From assembly GCA_963920765.1 (NCBI GenBank), contig OY987246.1, positions 18,534,868 through 18,598,867 of the forward strand: DNA of 64,000 nucleotides, given 5' to 3'. The DNA is from Ulota crispa (taxonomy: Eukaryota > Streptophyta > Bryopsida > Orthotrichales > Orthotrichaceae). Below, in pieces: positions 24,031 to 35,803 of the stretch; the first letter of the stretch is position 1; each line of letters starts with the position of its first letter. The notes under the pieces are model-generated. The model was not told the origin of the DNA, searched no databases, and was given only the letters and a program-made list of their open reading frames with translations. A program made the position numbers and the translations under genes.

Positions 24031-24044
24031 GTGACTGTTCGGGA

Positions 24045-24444
24045 TGTACTTAGAGATAAGGGTAAAGTAGAGAAATCAAGGAAATAAAATAAGAACAGAG
24101 AGGTATACTAAAATCAAGGCTATAGATGTATTACAGATGATAGCAATGCAAAACAACAGCAAAACAAAAGGCTAAAGCTTGAAGGCCAAAAACTAAAACG
24201 ACAAGATGAGTTGTTGAAACTGAGGAACCTTTCAGTTTTGACTCTTATACATACTCGGGGGTTGGGGCTTCAAACCTTCTAGAAGCTTCCAAACTTCCAA
24301 ACTTCAAGAAGCTTCTAAGATTTTCTAATTTTTTAGAGCCTCTTAGAATCTTTTAATCTTCTAGAACCTTCAAAAACCTTTTAGAACCTTCTAATAGTTT
24401 TTATGCTTTATACATTGGTCAATCTGTTTATGTCTGTGACATCA
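24045..24444 (-). repeat. 3' LTR of the chromovirus
   Basis: Direct repeat of 30252-30700 (shared TCAAGGCT, GATGATAGCAAT and GGCTAAAGCTTGAAGG). It contains HSE-like trimers TTCTAGAAGCTTC (24277), TTCAAGAAGCTTC (24303) and TTCTAGAACCTTC (24359). Confidence 0.8.
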
Positions 24445-27073
24445 CCTTCCCTTCTAGCTCCAAGATCCTTTGAAGAATTTAAGCTATCATAGCTTTTGGT
24501 TTCAATGGATGTTGATGAAAATCTTGAATCTTCAATGGTGCATTGGTTAAGATAAAAGCTGGTACCTACGTACGCTCACTAATTAAATAGCCATACCAAT
24601 AAACAAAAGATTCAAATTGACCTCCATGAATCCTTGAATTTAACACCTTTTCAATTTCATACTCAATGATGACATTCACTTTAATGCAAGGTGGCAAAAA
24701 TTGAATTTTTCTAAGAAAATTGAATTTTTTGTAGAATTCCAATAATAAAACATGAAATACTAGATGTAACTTCATTGATGCTGGTAATTGTAGTCAATAT
24801 GCCATATCATTAATTTGTTCTTCAATACTAAATGGTCCGATCCGATAGTAATTAAATTTTTTGCTTTAGCGAGTTGTCTTGACGTTTTGTTGTAATAACC
24901 CTACTTTATCACCTACTAAAACATATAGTTCCTTTTTTTTTTCACAACCACAAAATCTTTGTATTGTACCCTTAGGCTTCTCCTAAATAAGTTTGCATTA
25001 TTGTATGCAGCTCTTTTAGATATATTGTTAAATTCTCTGCTGTATGACCATCTCTTTTTCAAACCGGTAACATGTCAATTTTTGGATGATAGTCATAGTT
25101 TGCATAAAATGGAATCTTTTGGGTAGATGCATGTTTATTGTTGTTATACGTAAATTCCGCAAGCAGCAATAAAGATATTCAATTGTCTTATTGATAATTT
25201 ATAGTACATTCCAAACATTACTCTAAAACTTGATTGACGCGTTTAGTTTGTCCATCAGTTTGATGATGATATGCCGAAAAAAACTTGATCTTTACTTGCA
25301 AGATTTTGAATAATGACTGCCAGAACTTGGAGTCGAACTGAGGTCTTTTGTCCAATATAATGTTTTATGGTAATCTGTAATAGCGATAAATATTATTGAT
25401 AAAAAATTTAGTTATTTTTTTTCCCTAATTCTCTTTTTGCATAGAATTAAATGTGTCATCTTAAAAAACCGATTGACTATCATGCAAATAGAATCAAATT
25501 ATCTAAAATTGATAAATTTGTAATAAAATCCATAGAAACAGATGACCATGGCTGCTTTGGCACTAGTAAAGGTTGTAGAAGTCCGTACGGTCAATGTGCA
25601 AGGATTGTTTGAACGAGAATAAGTATTCCAGAGTAATACAAATTTTTTGATGATCTTTCACATCTAAAGCCACCAAAAATCTTGAGAAATGAATTCCAAT
25701 GTTTTCTTGAATCCAAAGTGTCCAACTGTTGAAAAATCATGACGTGCTTGCATGATTTGAATGCAAAATAGTTCATCAAGAATATATAAACGTTTTTCAA
25801 AGTATCGACATTCATCTTTAATCTTACATTTGCAAGAATCTTATGTGGAGTTGATGAAACATGTTCAATATCAAGCACCAAAACAATTATAGCTGAAGCT
25901 GCTCGGATTTGATCTAAAAAATTAGAAACAATTGGAAACGAGATTTGAGCTATTTATAAACAAAAGCGTTTAGGCTTCAAGAGTGTCGTTTGTTATTGGT
26001 CATATGCTACTTTTCCTTTCTTAGGCATAAGGTTGGATCTTCTGAATAAAACATTAAATAATCCTTGTAACTTTCCGAGTCGATATATGATATCAAAATC
26101 AATTCTAGATAAAGACATATTTCAATTTGTTTAATGACGAATCAAAACACAAGTAGACATGAAATATTCAAGATTTTTATGATTTGTGTATACTGTCACT
26201 TGATGTGCGGCCATTTCAAGTAAATGATGCAATTCTTGAAGATAGTCCACAATTGCAAATAATTCTTTATTGTGGATTTTGTAATTGATTTTTACGATAT
26301 TGAATTTCATTGAATGAAAAACAATAAGATGCAATTTTCTGTCTTTTTCTTACTGCGATAATACTATATTTCATATAAAATCCGAAGCATCTGTCTCCAT
26401 AAAAAAATGTTGAGAAAATTTGGAAAAATCAATATTGGAGCTGTCATATATGCATTCTTCATTGTGTGAAAAGCCTTATCTGTTTTTGGACTCTATTCAA
26501 ATTTATCTTTTCATATAAACCGTGTAAATGAAATGACAATCTGCGAGTAATTTTTGATGAAAATTCAATAAAAATTTGTTAACCCAAGAAAATACTAAAC
26601 ATTGCGTATTGTTTTTGGTGTAATCTAGTTCAATATAGCTTGAACATTTTTTGAATCCATAGAAATACCGTCGCTTGAAACGATGTAGCCAAGAAACTCT
26701 ACTTGAGTAATGTGAAAAACACACTTTTTAAGTTTAGTATACAATTTGACATTGCAAAGCTTTTTAAATATTAGTTTTACGTGTTTTTCATATTGATTTG
26801 TATCTTTCAAGTATATTATAATGTCATTTAGATAGCAAACAACAAACTCGTTCAAAGATTCTTTGAATATATCATTTATGAAATATTGCAAGATTACTGG
26901 TACTTGTGTTAGTCTAAAACGCATGATGTTGTATTCAAAATGACCATACCTTGGCCAAAAAACTATTTTCTATTTGTCACTTTCTTTAATTTGTATAAGA
27001 TTATATAATTTTCTTAGGTCAATTTTGATATAATTTTTTTTTTTTGAGTTGGTCAAAAAGTTCGCTGACATAG

Positions 27074-27208
27074 ATAAAAAAAAAAGTCTATAATGACTAA
27101 GTGACAATGACTGCAATGACTAAATAACGACTAAAAAATTATTGTAAAATGACCATACAGTTATGATTTAGTTATTGACACTTAGCCATTATGAATCCGT
27201 TTTTTTAC
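27074..27208. mobile_element. ~130-bp MITE, GTCATAAATGAC family, copy 1
   Basis: Inverted termini built on AAAAAAA-GTC-ATAATGACTAAGTGACA and its complement, ending CGTTTTTTTAC. Same family as 35675-35803. It lies inside the broken chromovirus and so inserted after it. Confidence 0.7.
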
Positions 27209-28689
27209 TTATGTAATTAGAGATAATAGATAGCAATTCTTGATTATTACTCTATTGAGACCGCGGTAATTCACGCACATACGTAAATATCCTTCTTTTT
27301 TTTTCACAAAAAAATTAGGCGTACTAGCTAAAGATTTCAAATGTTAGATATAAAAATTTCCCAAATTTTTGTCAAAATATTCTTTTAATGCAAAAAGCTT
27401 GTTTTGTGACATGTTATATATGAGCCCAAAATGTGGTTAAGCATCTTTTTGAAGATCGATTGCGCAATTTTATAATCAATGTTTGGACAAAGTATTTGCA
27501 TTTTTTTCACAAAGATATCTTGAAATTCTTTGTACTCCGCTGGAAGCTGGTCATTTTAGTGATTTGCTCAAATATTGGAATTGTTTAAGCCATAAACATA
27601 TCAGCATTTTTGGCAGTTTGCATAAATGCTTGAGCTTCAACAAATAAATGTTGAAATGTTTTTTAGCCGAAAGATTCTTTAGATATAATTGCTAGTGTAT
27701 CTATAAAAGATTTTTTAAGATTAATTGTTACACTACGACTTGCCTAATCAATTTGAAAGTTATTTTTTCAAGCCAAAAAAGTTCTAAAATCACAGAACTG
27801 GATGAAGTACGTATAACATTGTAAGTTACATGGTTACTATAATTTTTGCTATTGTCTGCAAGGAAGTTGTCTCATGGATAATATCGCCAGATGATAGCGG
27901 TTGTCTATCAATAATTTCAATGTGAATGGCCTTTGGCTTTTTTACTGTAGAAATTTTATGATGTTTCACAAAAGATTCATTAATAAAACAAGTTAAAGTT
28001 CCCAAATCTATGAAGGCTTGGATTTTAATATTTTTTGATCATAAGTGTATCGGTACGATTAAACAAAAAAAAAGATTTGCAGATAATACATAATCTGAAG
28101 ATGCTGATAATGTTGCCAAATTCAAGCGCACGGTCTATATTGTGACTAGAGCTTATCGTTTTCTTGTCTCGTGCTTTGAAATTGCGTAGTGCGTTGTTGT
28201 TTTTTAAGACAATTGCTAACGTTGTGTCATTTTTTTCCGCAATAGAGACATAGTCTTTTATTACGTTGACACTTCTTTTCTTGCTTAGTAGGAAATTTGA
28301 ATCGAACCGCTTCAATTTGCAAGTCTTCCGCTTCAGATCGTTTACCAACACTTGGAGCTGAAAAAGTAACAAAGTAGTCATTTTACAATTGCTGCGTAGT
28401 CCACACTTGTTTATTTTGTTATTGTTTAAATAACCAATTGTTGCATTTGATAACTTGACTAATAACATTTTTTAATGTTGTAGGATCTAGTAATGAAAGT
28501 AATAAATCTTTCACCTCGTCCTATAAACCATAGTAGAATTGGCTTATCAAAGCCTGTTTTCTCTAGTTTATGTCGCATGCTATATGATAAAACTCTGAAC
28601 GGTAGTTGCAAGAATGATCTCTTTGTTTTGTCTCAAACACCCTTAGTACTGGTAATACTAATAGTATTACTGAGCTTTTGGAATAATTT

Positions 28690-29250
28690 CTTTTAAAATA
28701 AAATAAAATATAGAAAATTTGTGAAGCATTTAAAATAGCATATTCTTGAAAATTTAGATCTAGAAATTTTTTATTCTAAAAGTTATGTGCAAAATAAAAT
28801 CACCTTAAAAAGCTAATTTCATTCTTGTTTTTTAGAAAATAGTAAAACAACTCAAAAAAATAAAATAAAAATTGGCAATATGAAAACCCATTAAATACAT
28901 TTACAAGGTACAATTGCTTTGCTGTGGAATTTCTTTGTATTTTGCCAATGAAGGGAGATAGGATGCCCACTTTGAGACAATGTAGATGCCATGAAATTTG
29001 TAATTTTGCAAAATCCTTCTACAAATGCGTGTAAGCATGCTCTATAAACAACATTCTTGATTTATAGCCCTAAAAATTTTTTTTTGGGCCCAAAATAGTA
29101 CTAATAATCTTCAAAATGGCCAAAGTAGACACCCATTTGGAGGCTGCTTAAAAATAGCAAAATAATTTAAAAAAACACCAAAAAGTCACTAAATGTTAAT
29201 AACTTGTATGTTCACATTATTTTAAAAGGATAAATCAATATAACTTTTTT
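28690..29250. repeat. Dispersed repeat, inverted relative to 35400-36060
   Basis: The reverse complement matches 35400-36060 at several blocks (TTGGCCATTTTG, TTAGTACTAT-TTGGG, ATTGTCTCAAAGTGGGCAT). It sits between the gag-like and pol-like parts of the chromovirus. No termini determined. Confidence 0.65.
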
Positions 29251-30003
29251 TGCAAAAGTTACAAGCAAAAAACAAGCTGCACAAGGTGAGGGGGACAAAA
29301 TGTAATACAAGTCATTTTTGCAATCACCCTGAAGCGCAGATTGATGCTAAACGTTGTTTTTGTAATAAGTTCTGCATTTTTGTTGTCGTAGAACATATTT
29401 TGTCATGTTCGCCAAATACTTTTCCAAATGCGTCTAAAAATGCTTCAAAATTGTTAAATATTGAAGAGTTCTTCTAAAAAAGCAATGCAAACCAAAAAAA
29501 TACTTGTCCAGATAACAAGGTTCTCACTAATTCAATCCATACTGCATCTGTCAAATATCATTGGAATAAAAAAAGCGTAATAAATTGAATCTAGTTGACG
29601 AAACCACGAAATTTAGCATGCGTACCGTTGAACTTCTCTAGAAGGCTAATTTTAGGTTATTTGCTATTGTTAAAACTTAAAGTATGAAACATAAAATTTG
29701 GAAAATTGTGGACTTGAATAGCTGGTGCGGATGCAGCAAGAGGTTCTCTATCTATAGATTGTTGTAGCCTTGTTTCAAGGTCAAAAAAATTTGCGTTGGG
29801 ATCTTTGGTATATTTAAACATCTCTTGGCGCTCAATATTCATGGAGGAAATTGCAGACATGATAGCGTCAAGCTTTGAATTATTCATAACAATTTCACTT
29901 CCTTCCGTCATAATGAACGTGTATTGGTTCAGCAATGCATACGAAAGAAATAATCTGATTGGAAACGCATGCAAAGATAAAAAGGAGTAGGTTGTGTTAG
30001 CAA

Positions 30004-30225
30004 CACATCAACAATTTAGAAGTGGGTAATTCACAATTTCTAAGATACCTTACAGTTTTCAAATAGAAGGATAATTTACGCTCTATTTGAAATCAGAAAA
30101 TTAGTAACAACAGACAACATCATCAAATTAGAAGTGGGTAATCCACAACTTCTAAGACATCTTGCAATTTTTAAATAAATGGATAATCCATGCTCTATTT
30201 GAAATTAAAAAAATTTGATGATGTT
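30004..30225. repeat. ~110-bp tandem duplication beside the 5' LTR
   Basis: Two copies of TTAGAAGTGGGTAAT-CACAA-TTCTAAGA...CTCTATTTGAAAT, at about 30004-30110 and 30120-30225, in the untranslated leader region of the chromovirus. Confidence 0.6.
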
Positions 30226-30251
30226 GAAGGCAATCTTGACAAATTGTAAAT

Positions 30252-30700
30252 GACGTACTTAAGGATAAGGATAAAGTAGAAAAATCAAGGAAACATTACG
30301 AGAACAGAAATGTGTACTAGAATCAAGGCTGGAGATGTATTGCAGATGATAGCAATACAAAACAAGAGGAAGACAAAAGGCTAAAGCTTGAAGGCCATAG
30401 ACTAAGGCGATAAAATGAGTTGTGGAAACTAAGGAACTTTTCAATTTTGACTCCTATATATATTCAAGGATTGGAGCTTCAAACATTTTAGAGGCTTCCA
30501 AGCTTCCAAGCTTCTAGAATCTTACAACCTTCTAAAATTTTTTAACTTTCTAGAAGCTTCCAATCTTCTAGAAGCTTTTTGGATTTTCTAACTTTTTAGA
30601 GCCTTCTAGAACCTTCTAATCCTCTAAAACTTTCTAGAACCTTCTAGTAGCTCCTATGCTCTATGCAATGGTTAATCGGTTCATGTTTGTAATAGTTAAT
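30252..30700 (-). repeat. 5' LTR of the chromovirus with heat-shock-like motifs
   Basis: Direct repeat of 24045-24444. Reading on the minus strand it should hold the element's promoter: TATATATA at about 30455-30462, with TTCnnGAAnnTTC-type trimers upstream at 30548, 30566, 30604 and 30632. Confidence 0.75.
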
Positions 30701-30802
30701 GCTTGTGTGGCAAGTCTTATTTTACCTTTAACGACTAGCATTTGCAATTCCTATAACTGTCTATATATGAAATACAATCTAAATTCTAAGCTAGAGCATT
30801 AT

Positions 30803-31050
30803 TATAAAAAAAGGCTATTTTTTATTAAGGATTTTGACTACCAAAACAGTATAACGACTAAGACTATTTGACTGGTCTAGTATCTATCAAATAATTTAAT
30901 ATATCACTATCTGTAGTCATAAATTAAATTATTCATGACTAATTAAGTTATTTATAATTACATGTGATCATCTGACTAGTCAATTAGTCTTTGTCGTGTT
31001 AGTCTTTTTTGTAGTCAAAATCCTTAGTAAAAATGGCCCTTTTTCTTATA
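30803..31050. mobile_element. ~250-bp TIR element
   Basis: Inverted termini of about 40 bp: TATAAAAAAAGGCTATTTTT plus TTAAGGATTTTGACTAC at the left, mirrored by GTAGTCAAAATCCTTAGTAA plus CCCTTTTTCTTATA at the right. Non-coding centre. It lies just outside the chromovirus LTR. Confidence 0.75.
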
Positions 31051-31428
31051 GATACCTATGTAAGGTAAAAAAATTTATTTTTAGTATAGAATCTCAATAG
31101 CATTATGTCATGAGAGTCATATAAGCACTATTTTTGTAAATTCTATTATATGGGTTATGGTGTAAGAACTATGTATATATCAATTTATAGTGGCAAATTC
31201 TATGTTTTCTATGAGAAATATAGGGTTTTTTTGTATGCTTTAAGAAGACTTAGGTCTATCCAAGCATGACAAGAACTCTTGAGTCTAGAGAATACAAGTT
31301 GTCTTTTAATTGTAGGTGTGTGGAATAGCTATAAGAAAAGTTGTCTTTTAATTGTAGGTGTGTGGAATAGTGGAATAGCTATAAGAAGCTTACTTACACA
31401 AAATAAACTACATGCTACTATAGTAACT

Positions 31429-31686
31429 AATGCGTTATTCATTAAATAGGGAAAAACATTACATTTTGGGACTTTTGAAGGTTTCAAGTGACTACTTGAA
31501 ACCGAGCTCACGACATTTTTTTGGATACACGTGCCCTCACCTGAGAGAAGGAATTTGCAAGGGAAAAAATCTTAGTGGCTCAGACTGAATTTGATACCTT
31601 CAAATCTAGTTTAAGGTGACTCTTTGGGTTTAAAGTGGAGTACAAAATAGTACCTCTGTTTTTTCTAATTTAATGAATAACGTGAT
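31429..31686. mobile_element. 4-bp-TSD MITE family Z, copy 1
   Basis: Ends TGCGTTATTCATTAAATAGGG and TAATTTAATGAATAACG; the interior shares ACATTTTGGGACTTTTGAAG, GGAATTTGCAAGG and GGCTCAGACTGAAT with 54412-54678 in the same orientation, and with 35111, 41045 and 41865 in inverse orientation. Confidence 0.75.
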
Positions 31687-31689
31687 GAA

Positions 31690-32265
31690 CTCTTATATTC
31701 TAGATCTCATAAACAAGAAGTCTAGTGACTAATGCTTAAATAGATATCTTGAAAAAAGAAGGAAAAAAAAAAAGATTCTTAAAGAAGGATTCAGAAAACA
31801 ATTTTTTTTAAAGTGAAAATTTTAATTCAATATTATAATATGATGTTCCCAAAATTCCCAATGATGTTTCCAAAGTTCCCAATGATGTTCTCAAAGTTCT
31901 CAAAGTTCCCAATGATGTTCAAAAAGTTCCTAAAGTGCCCAAAGATGTTTCCAAAGTTCCCAATAATGTTCCCAAAATTCCTAATGATGTTCCCAAAATT
32001 CCCGATGATGTTCCCAAAATTCTTGTTGATGTTCCCAAAATTCCTGTTGATGTTCCCAAAATTCCCAATGATGTTCCCAAAATTCCCAATGATGTTCCCA
32101 AAGTTCCCAAAGTTTCCAAAATTTGCAGTCTTGGGCCCAGTGGCTTTATACATGGTTGGGTTGGTTGCATGGCTTGGAGCTGGATTGAAAGCCAAAAGGG
32201 CCCTAAATCGGGCCAACCCTCAATTCGTCCCAGCCCCAAGTATAAACTGGCCCTATCGTCAGCAC
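31690..32265. repeat. Minisatellite-bearing repeat, copy 1
   Basis: A 21-bp unit (TTCCCAAAATTCCCAATGATG) repeats about 12 times at 31844-32110 with small variations. The flank after it (TTTATACATGGTTGGGTTG, GCTTGGAGCTG-ATTGAA, CCCCAAGTATAAAC) matches the minisatellite-containing TIR element at 54795-55485. Because the unit length is a multiple of three, long frames stay open on both strands; I do not regard them as genes. Confidence 0.7.
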
Positions 32266-32322
32266 ACCGACATGGTTGGTATACACCAAAAAACAAAAGA
32301 AGATTAAATATTCAAGTGCTAA

Positions 32323-32972
32323 TGTTGGCATTGTGCGTGTTCTAAGCTTAAGTAGTAAACTTAGTAAGTTAGTAACTTAATTAGCTCTTTGATAGACACT
32401 TGTGTTGAGATAAGTATTAGTACGCTCTCCTTTAAGGTAGGAGCACCCCATAAGCGTGAGTTTAAGGGTTTTGAACATGATGATTATAAATTGACGTCTA
32501 GAAAATGATAGGATCCTATTAGCAACTGAAAAATAGTGGGTTTATACTTTCGAACTTATGATTTAGATACTATGAGAATAAGTTGTGAATTTTTAAAGAA
32601 CAAAGTGCCATTGTACCCATAACCACTATTAAGATTTTGTATTCACTTGTTGTACATCCTTGTCATTACATCTATCTACTTCCACAAATTTTTCAAAATT
32701 TTAGAGGTCACGCTTATGGAGACCCTCACGACAATGGGTGCTCATACCTAGTTAGTTAGAGGTTACTATAGTAATGGATTCCCATGGACCAATAGTAGAT
32801 AAGGACTTTTACTTTATAATGAACCAATAGTAGAGAAGAACTTGCATTTTATATCCTCTCTCTTTAGTATATATATGGACAACTACTTGAAATAAGATAT
32901 CTTGTTATTCCTTTCTCCTTCCATACATTGATTACATCTCTTTTGTGTCTTTGTTGTGTTTTCTATTCCCAA
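32323..32972. mobile_element. Possible LTR remnant holding a MITE
   Basis: The stretch opens TGTTGGCATTG and closes TTCTATTCCCAACA, with a TATATATA box near 32870, which resembles an LTR interrupted by the MITE at 32433-32751. I see no target duplication and no partner LTR or coding region. A chance resemblance or an isolated LTR fossil are both possible. Confidence 0.35.
32433..32751. mobile_element. TA-flanked MITE, AGGTAGG family, short type, copy 2
   Basis: TA-AGGTAGGAGCACCCCATAAGC left and ATGGGTGCTCATACCT right. Colinear with 22838-23152, sharing GGGTTTTGAACATGATGA and ACATCCTTGTCATTACATCT. The right TA has changed to AG. Confidence 0.85.
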
Positions 32973-33191
32973 CAGTAGCTTAGCTCCGCTAGAGTCAGTT
33001 ACGGCGGTGCAGTGCAGATTGCAGGGTGAGGGTGAAGCTAGTGGTTTAGGATCAAAGCAGTAACTTAAGTAAGTTAACTTAAGTGACGAGAGGAGCCTGA
33101 GTGTCTAAAAGTCATCTGTCGGTTGCGTTCGTCTGCTTGTCTTTCCATCCAGCGTTGCATTCGTCTGCTTGCTGATTTCATTCATCCATTC

Positions 33192-33948
33192 ATGGGTGGT
33201 TCTGGTTCAGAAGAAGCTATGAAGACAGGGCGCGATGATGCGAGATCACGAACATGGGCGTTAGCATATGAGGTAGTGCAGCAGATATCAGAAGAAGGGG
33301 CAACAGCAGAGTCGAAAGCTGAAGAGTTTGCAAGGATGCTGCTCGGTTTTAGTGATGGTGAGGAGATTGTGGAGCAAATGGTGCTCAGTTGTACTAAAGA
33401 TGAGGAGCTTCAGGAACTGGAGCACCTTGTGATCGATGAGGCCAATTCTGGGGCAGCCGAGTCGAAAGGTGAAGAGATTGCAAGGATGCTGCTCAGTTGT
33501 AGTAATGGTAAGGAGGTTGTACAGCGACTAGTGCGCAGTTGTACTAAAGATGAGAAGCTTCAGGATGGGGGAGATTCAGGAACTCGACCTCGGCCATGGT
33601 TCGTCCTTGAATGAGTTCTTTTCTGGATCCGAGCAAATGCTGCTCAGTTGTTGTGAAGATGAGGAGGTTCAGGAATTGGAGCAAACGGTGATCGATGGGG
33701 AGATTTGGAAACTGGAAAGCTTGAAACAAGAGAGTGAGGAAATGAAGCAGAAGTATCAGGTAATGAAGCAAGGTACAAAGGAGTTTTTGTTATTTACTGC
33801 GTTTAAGTTCGGTGAGATGCGAACAAAAGAGCTGGAGCTTGAAGTGCAGGTTTTGAAAGCTAAACTGGTGAAGAAGAAGGAGAAAAGAGAAATCTTCAAG
33901 AAAAAGTCTGAAGACAAGCTTCGGAAGTTGTTTGAGTTGATGCAGTGA
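33192..33948 (+). other. Unrecognised repeat-bearing acidic coding stretch
   Basis: I do not recognise the protein. Two overlapping frames are open: 33192-33614 (140 aa from ATG) and 33550-33948 (132 aa), one base out of register. The first holds two copies of a ~40-residue module with AESK-EE-ARMLL and SCTKDEELQELE; the second opens with a partial third copy (QMLLSCCEDEEVQELEQTVI). A Lys/Glu-rich helix likely to form a coiled coil follows (KLESLKQESEEMKQKYQVMK, then KKKEKREIFKKKSEDKLRKL). The base composition is more gene-like than the surroundings. It could be a recently decayed gene, two exons with an unseen junction, or cargo of a mobile element, since an LTR-like stretch precedes it and a MITE starts 18 bp after the stop. 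Confidence 0.5.
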
Positions 33949-33965
33949 TCTGTCAGTAGAGGGAG

Positions 33966-34279
33966 TTACCATTACTATACAAGGGATTTGGACCCAAGAA
34001 AGGGCTGTGAGTTTGGATGTTCCCAATGCCACTACTGGTCGTCAGAATAATAATAATAATTAAAAATTAAAAAAAATTAAAAAAGTCAAAAAAAAAAGTT
34101 AAAATTTTTTTTTTTCTTTTCCTTTTCCAAAAATAATAATTAAATAATAATATCTGACATGGTCGTCCTAATGTCATGTCAGATTATTGTAGATTGCCTA
34201 TGTGGAAGTGTTGTGGAAGTGTTCCCATAGTTTTGGGGGAAAGAGCCCATTCTTTGGTCCAAATCCCTTGTAATGGTAT
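33966..34279. mobile_element. ~314-bp MITE with ~50-bp inverted ends
   Basis: Left TACCATTACTATACAAGGGA plus TTTGGACCCAAGAAAGGGCT; right AGCCCATTCTTTGGTCCAAA plus TCCCTTGTAATGGTA. The AT-rich centre holds AATAATAATAATTAAAA runs and a second inverted pair (ACTGGTCGTCAGAATAA, TGACATGGTCGTCCTAATG). The outer ends may carry TA duplications. Confidence 0.75.
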
Positions 34280-35106
34280 TAGGGTTTTGAGTAAACTCAA
34301 CTTTCATTGCAGGAAGAACGAATATTTTGTGTTCATGAAATGGTTGACGATTTTCAGCATTTGTTTTTTTGCAAAACGGTCCAGTGTGTAACATCTTATT
34401 AAAATGTTCACTTTGGATTGATTTGGATTCCATTTACGGTGTTACAAACTTGGCTGAACCACATTGAAGGACCATTAGAGAAGTTAATCTCTGAGTTGAA
34501 ATGCACTTGGTATGATTTTGGGAAATAGATGCTGCACAATTTCAAATGAACTAAGCAAAAAGAATCAAATAGCATTGAGATATCTGGATGGATAAAAATA
34601 AGTTCCATTCACTTGTTGTTTGAAATTTGAACACCAGTTTCTTGCAGAATCAATCCATATGCTACGTACGAATACCTTTTTGTTTGATCCAAACCTTCTG
34701 AGAAGGAGTTGATGTTTTCTTATATGGTATCACCAGAGAAATATTAATTGGAAGTTATTTTTTGTTACTTAGATTGATTTGTTTACTATGGTAAGATGAT
34801 CTCTTCACTTCACAGAAATGATAAGGTGTAGTTCACTTTCGCTGACTTCGATGGAAGTAACACATCTATTTGAGTTTTACTTGTTGAACCACATGGAAAT
34901 ATGATAGGAACTGTATCTATATCAAACATAAGCAAAATAAATACTGCTGGGGACAAAAGTCAGTACTGTTGTCCCCCTTTTATCACACTTCTAGCAACAC
35001 TACAATTTCAAATTTTCAATATCATGGCTACATCCTCTCCTACTCTTCTTAAGATTTACATCCTTAAAAACTTCGTGAACACTAATCATGTATTGTAACT
35101 TTTAGG
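34280..35106. other. Unassigned sequence
   Basis: No gene or bounded element recognised between the two MITEs; the short open frames show no family resemblance. Confidence 0.35.
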
Positions 35107-35674
35107 GTGAAACGCGTTATTTGTTAAATTGGGAAAAACGGAGGTACCATTTTGTACTCCACCTTAAACCCAAAAAGTCATCTTAAATCAGATTTGAAGG
35201 TACCAAATTCAGTCTGAGCCACTCAGATTTTTTCCCTCACAAATTCCTCCTCTTAGGGGAGGACATGAGTGATTGCAAGAAACACTTGTACTATTTTTTG
35301 TCCCCTTCAGCAAGTGGTTTTTGGCTCTTATCTTTTGCATACCAAGTCATTTTGACTTGGAATTTTAGTGTAATGTTCACTTCAAAGTTATAGATGATCA
35401 ATTTTTTTAGTTTTTTTTAAATTATTTTACTACTTTTAAACAACCCCTAAGTAGGTATCTACCTTGGCCATTTTGGGGGTTTTTAGTACTATATTGGGTC
35501 CAAAAAAGCGAATCTTGTGCCACAAATTAGTAAAGTTGTTTATCGTAGAGCATTACATAGATGTATAAAAAGGTTTCACAAAATTCTAAATTCCATGCTA
35601 TGCACATTGTCTCAAAGTGGGCATTCATTCTCCCTACATGAGTGAAATAAACAAAACTCCTCCAAAAACTACCA

Positions 35675-35803
35675 CTAGTAAAAAAATAGGTCATAAATGA
35701 CTAAGTGACAATGACTGCAATGACTATACAACAACTACAAAATGATTGTACAATCATGGATTAGTCATTGTCACTTAGTCATTTAGGACTTGTTTTTTTA
35801 CTT
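35675..35803. mobile_element. ~130-bp MITE, GTCATAAATGAC family, copy 2
   Basis: CTAGTAAAAAAATAGGTCAT with AAATGACTAAGTGACAATGA at the left, mirrored by TCATTGTCACTTAGTCATTT and GACTTGTTTTTTTACTTG at the right: about 45-bp TIRs around a 40-bp centre. Better preserved than the copy at 27074-27208. Confidence 0.8.

Larger units (their letters stand above)
24045..30700 (-). mobile_element. Ty3/gypsy chromovirus-type LTR retrotransposon, broken fossil
   Basis: Two direct LTRs of about 400-450 bp (24045-24444 and 30252-30700) enclose degraded internal sequence read on the minus strand. From 5' to 3' I recognise a gag-like stretch near 29.65-29.97 kb, reverse transcriptase at about 26.6-26.9 kb, an RNase H segment near 26.1-26.3 kb, an integrase segment (HQTDGQT near 25.25 kb) and a chromodomain at about 24.57-24.78 kb. 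That order and the terminal chromodomain define a Ty3/gypsy chromovirus. It carries many breaks and is not functional. The LTRs look roughly 85-90% alike by eye, an old insertion of probably millions of years. A small MITE at 27074-27208 and a dispersed repeat at about 28.69-29.25 kb have inserted into it. Confidence 0.85.

Noticed and set aside
31813-32345. Four overlapping frames of 125-164 codons on both strands with FPKFPMM or GNFGNII repeats
   Set aside because: They run over a 21-bp minisatellite, whose length keeps every frame without a stop open; no non-repeat domain is present.
32323-32972. Solo LTR with certainty
   Set aside because: TG...CA-like ends and a TATA box are present, but there is no target duplication or partner; kept only as a low-confidence remnant.
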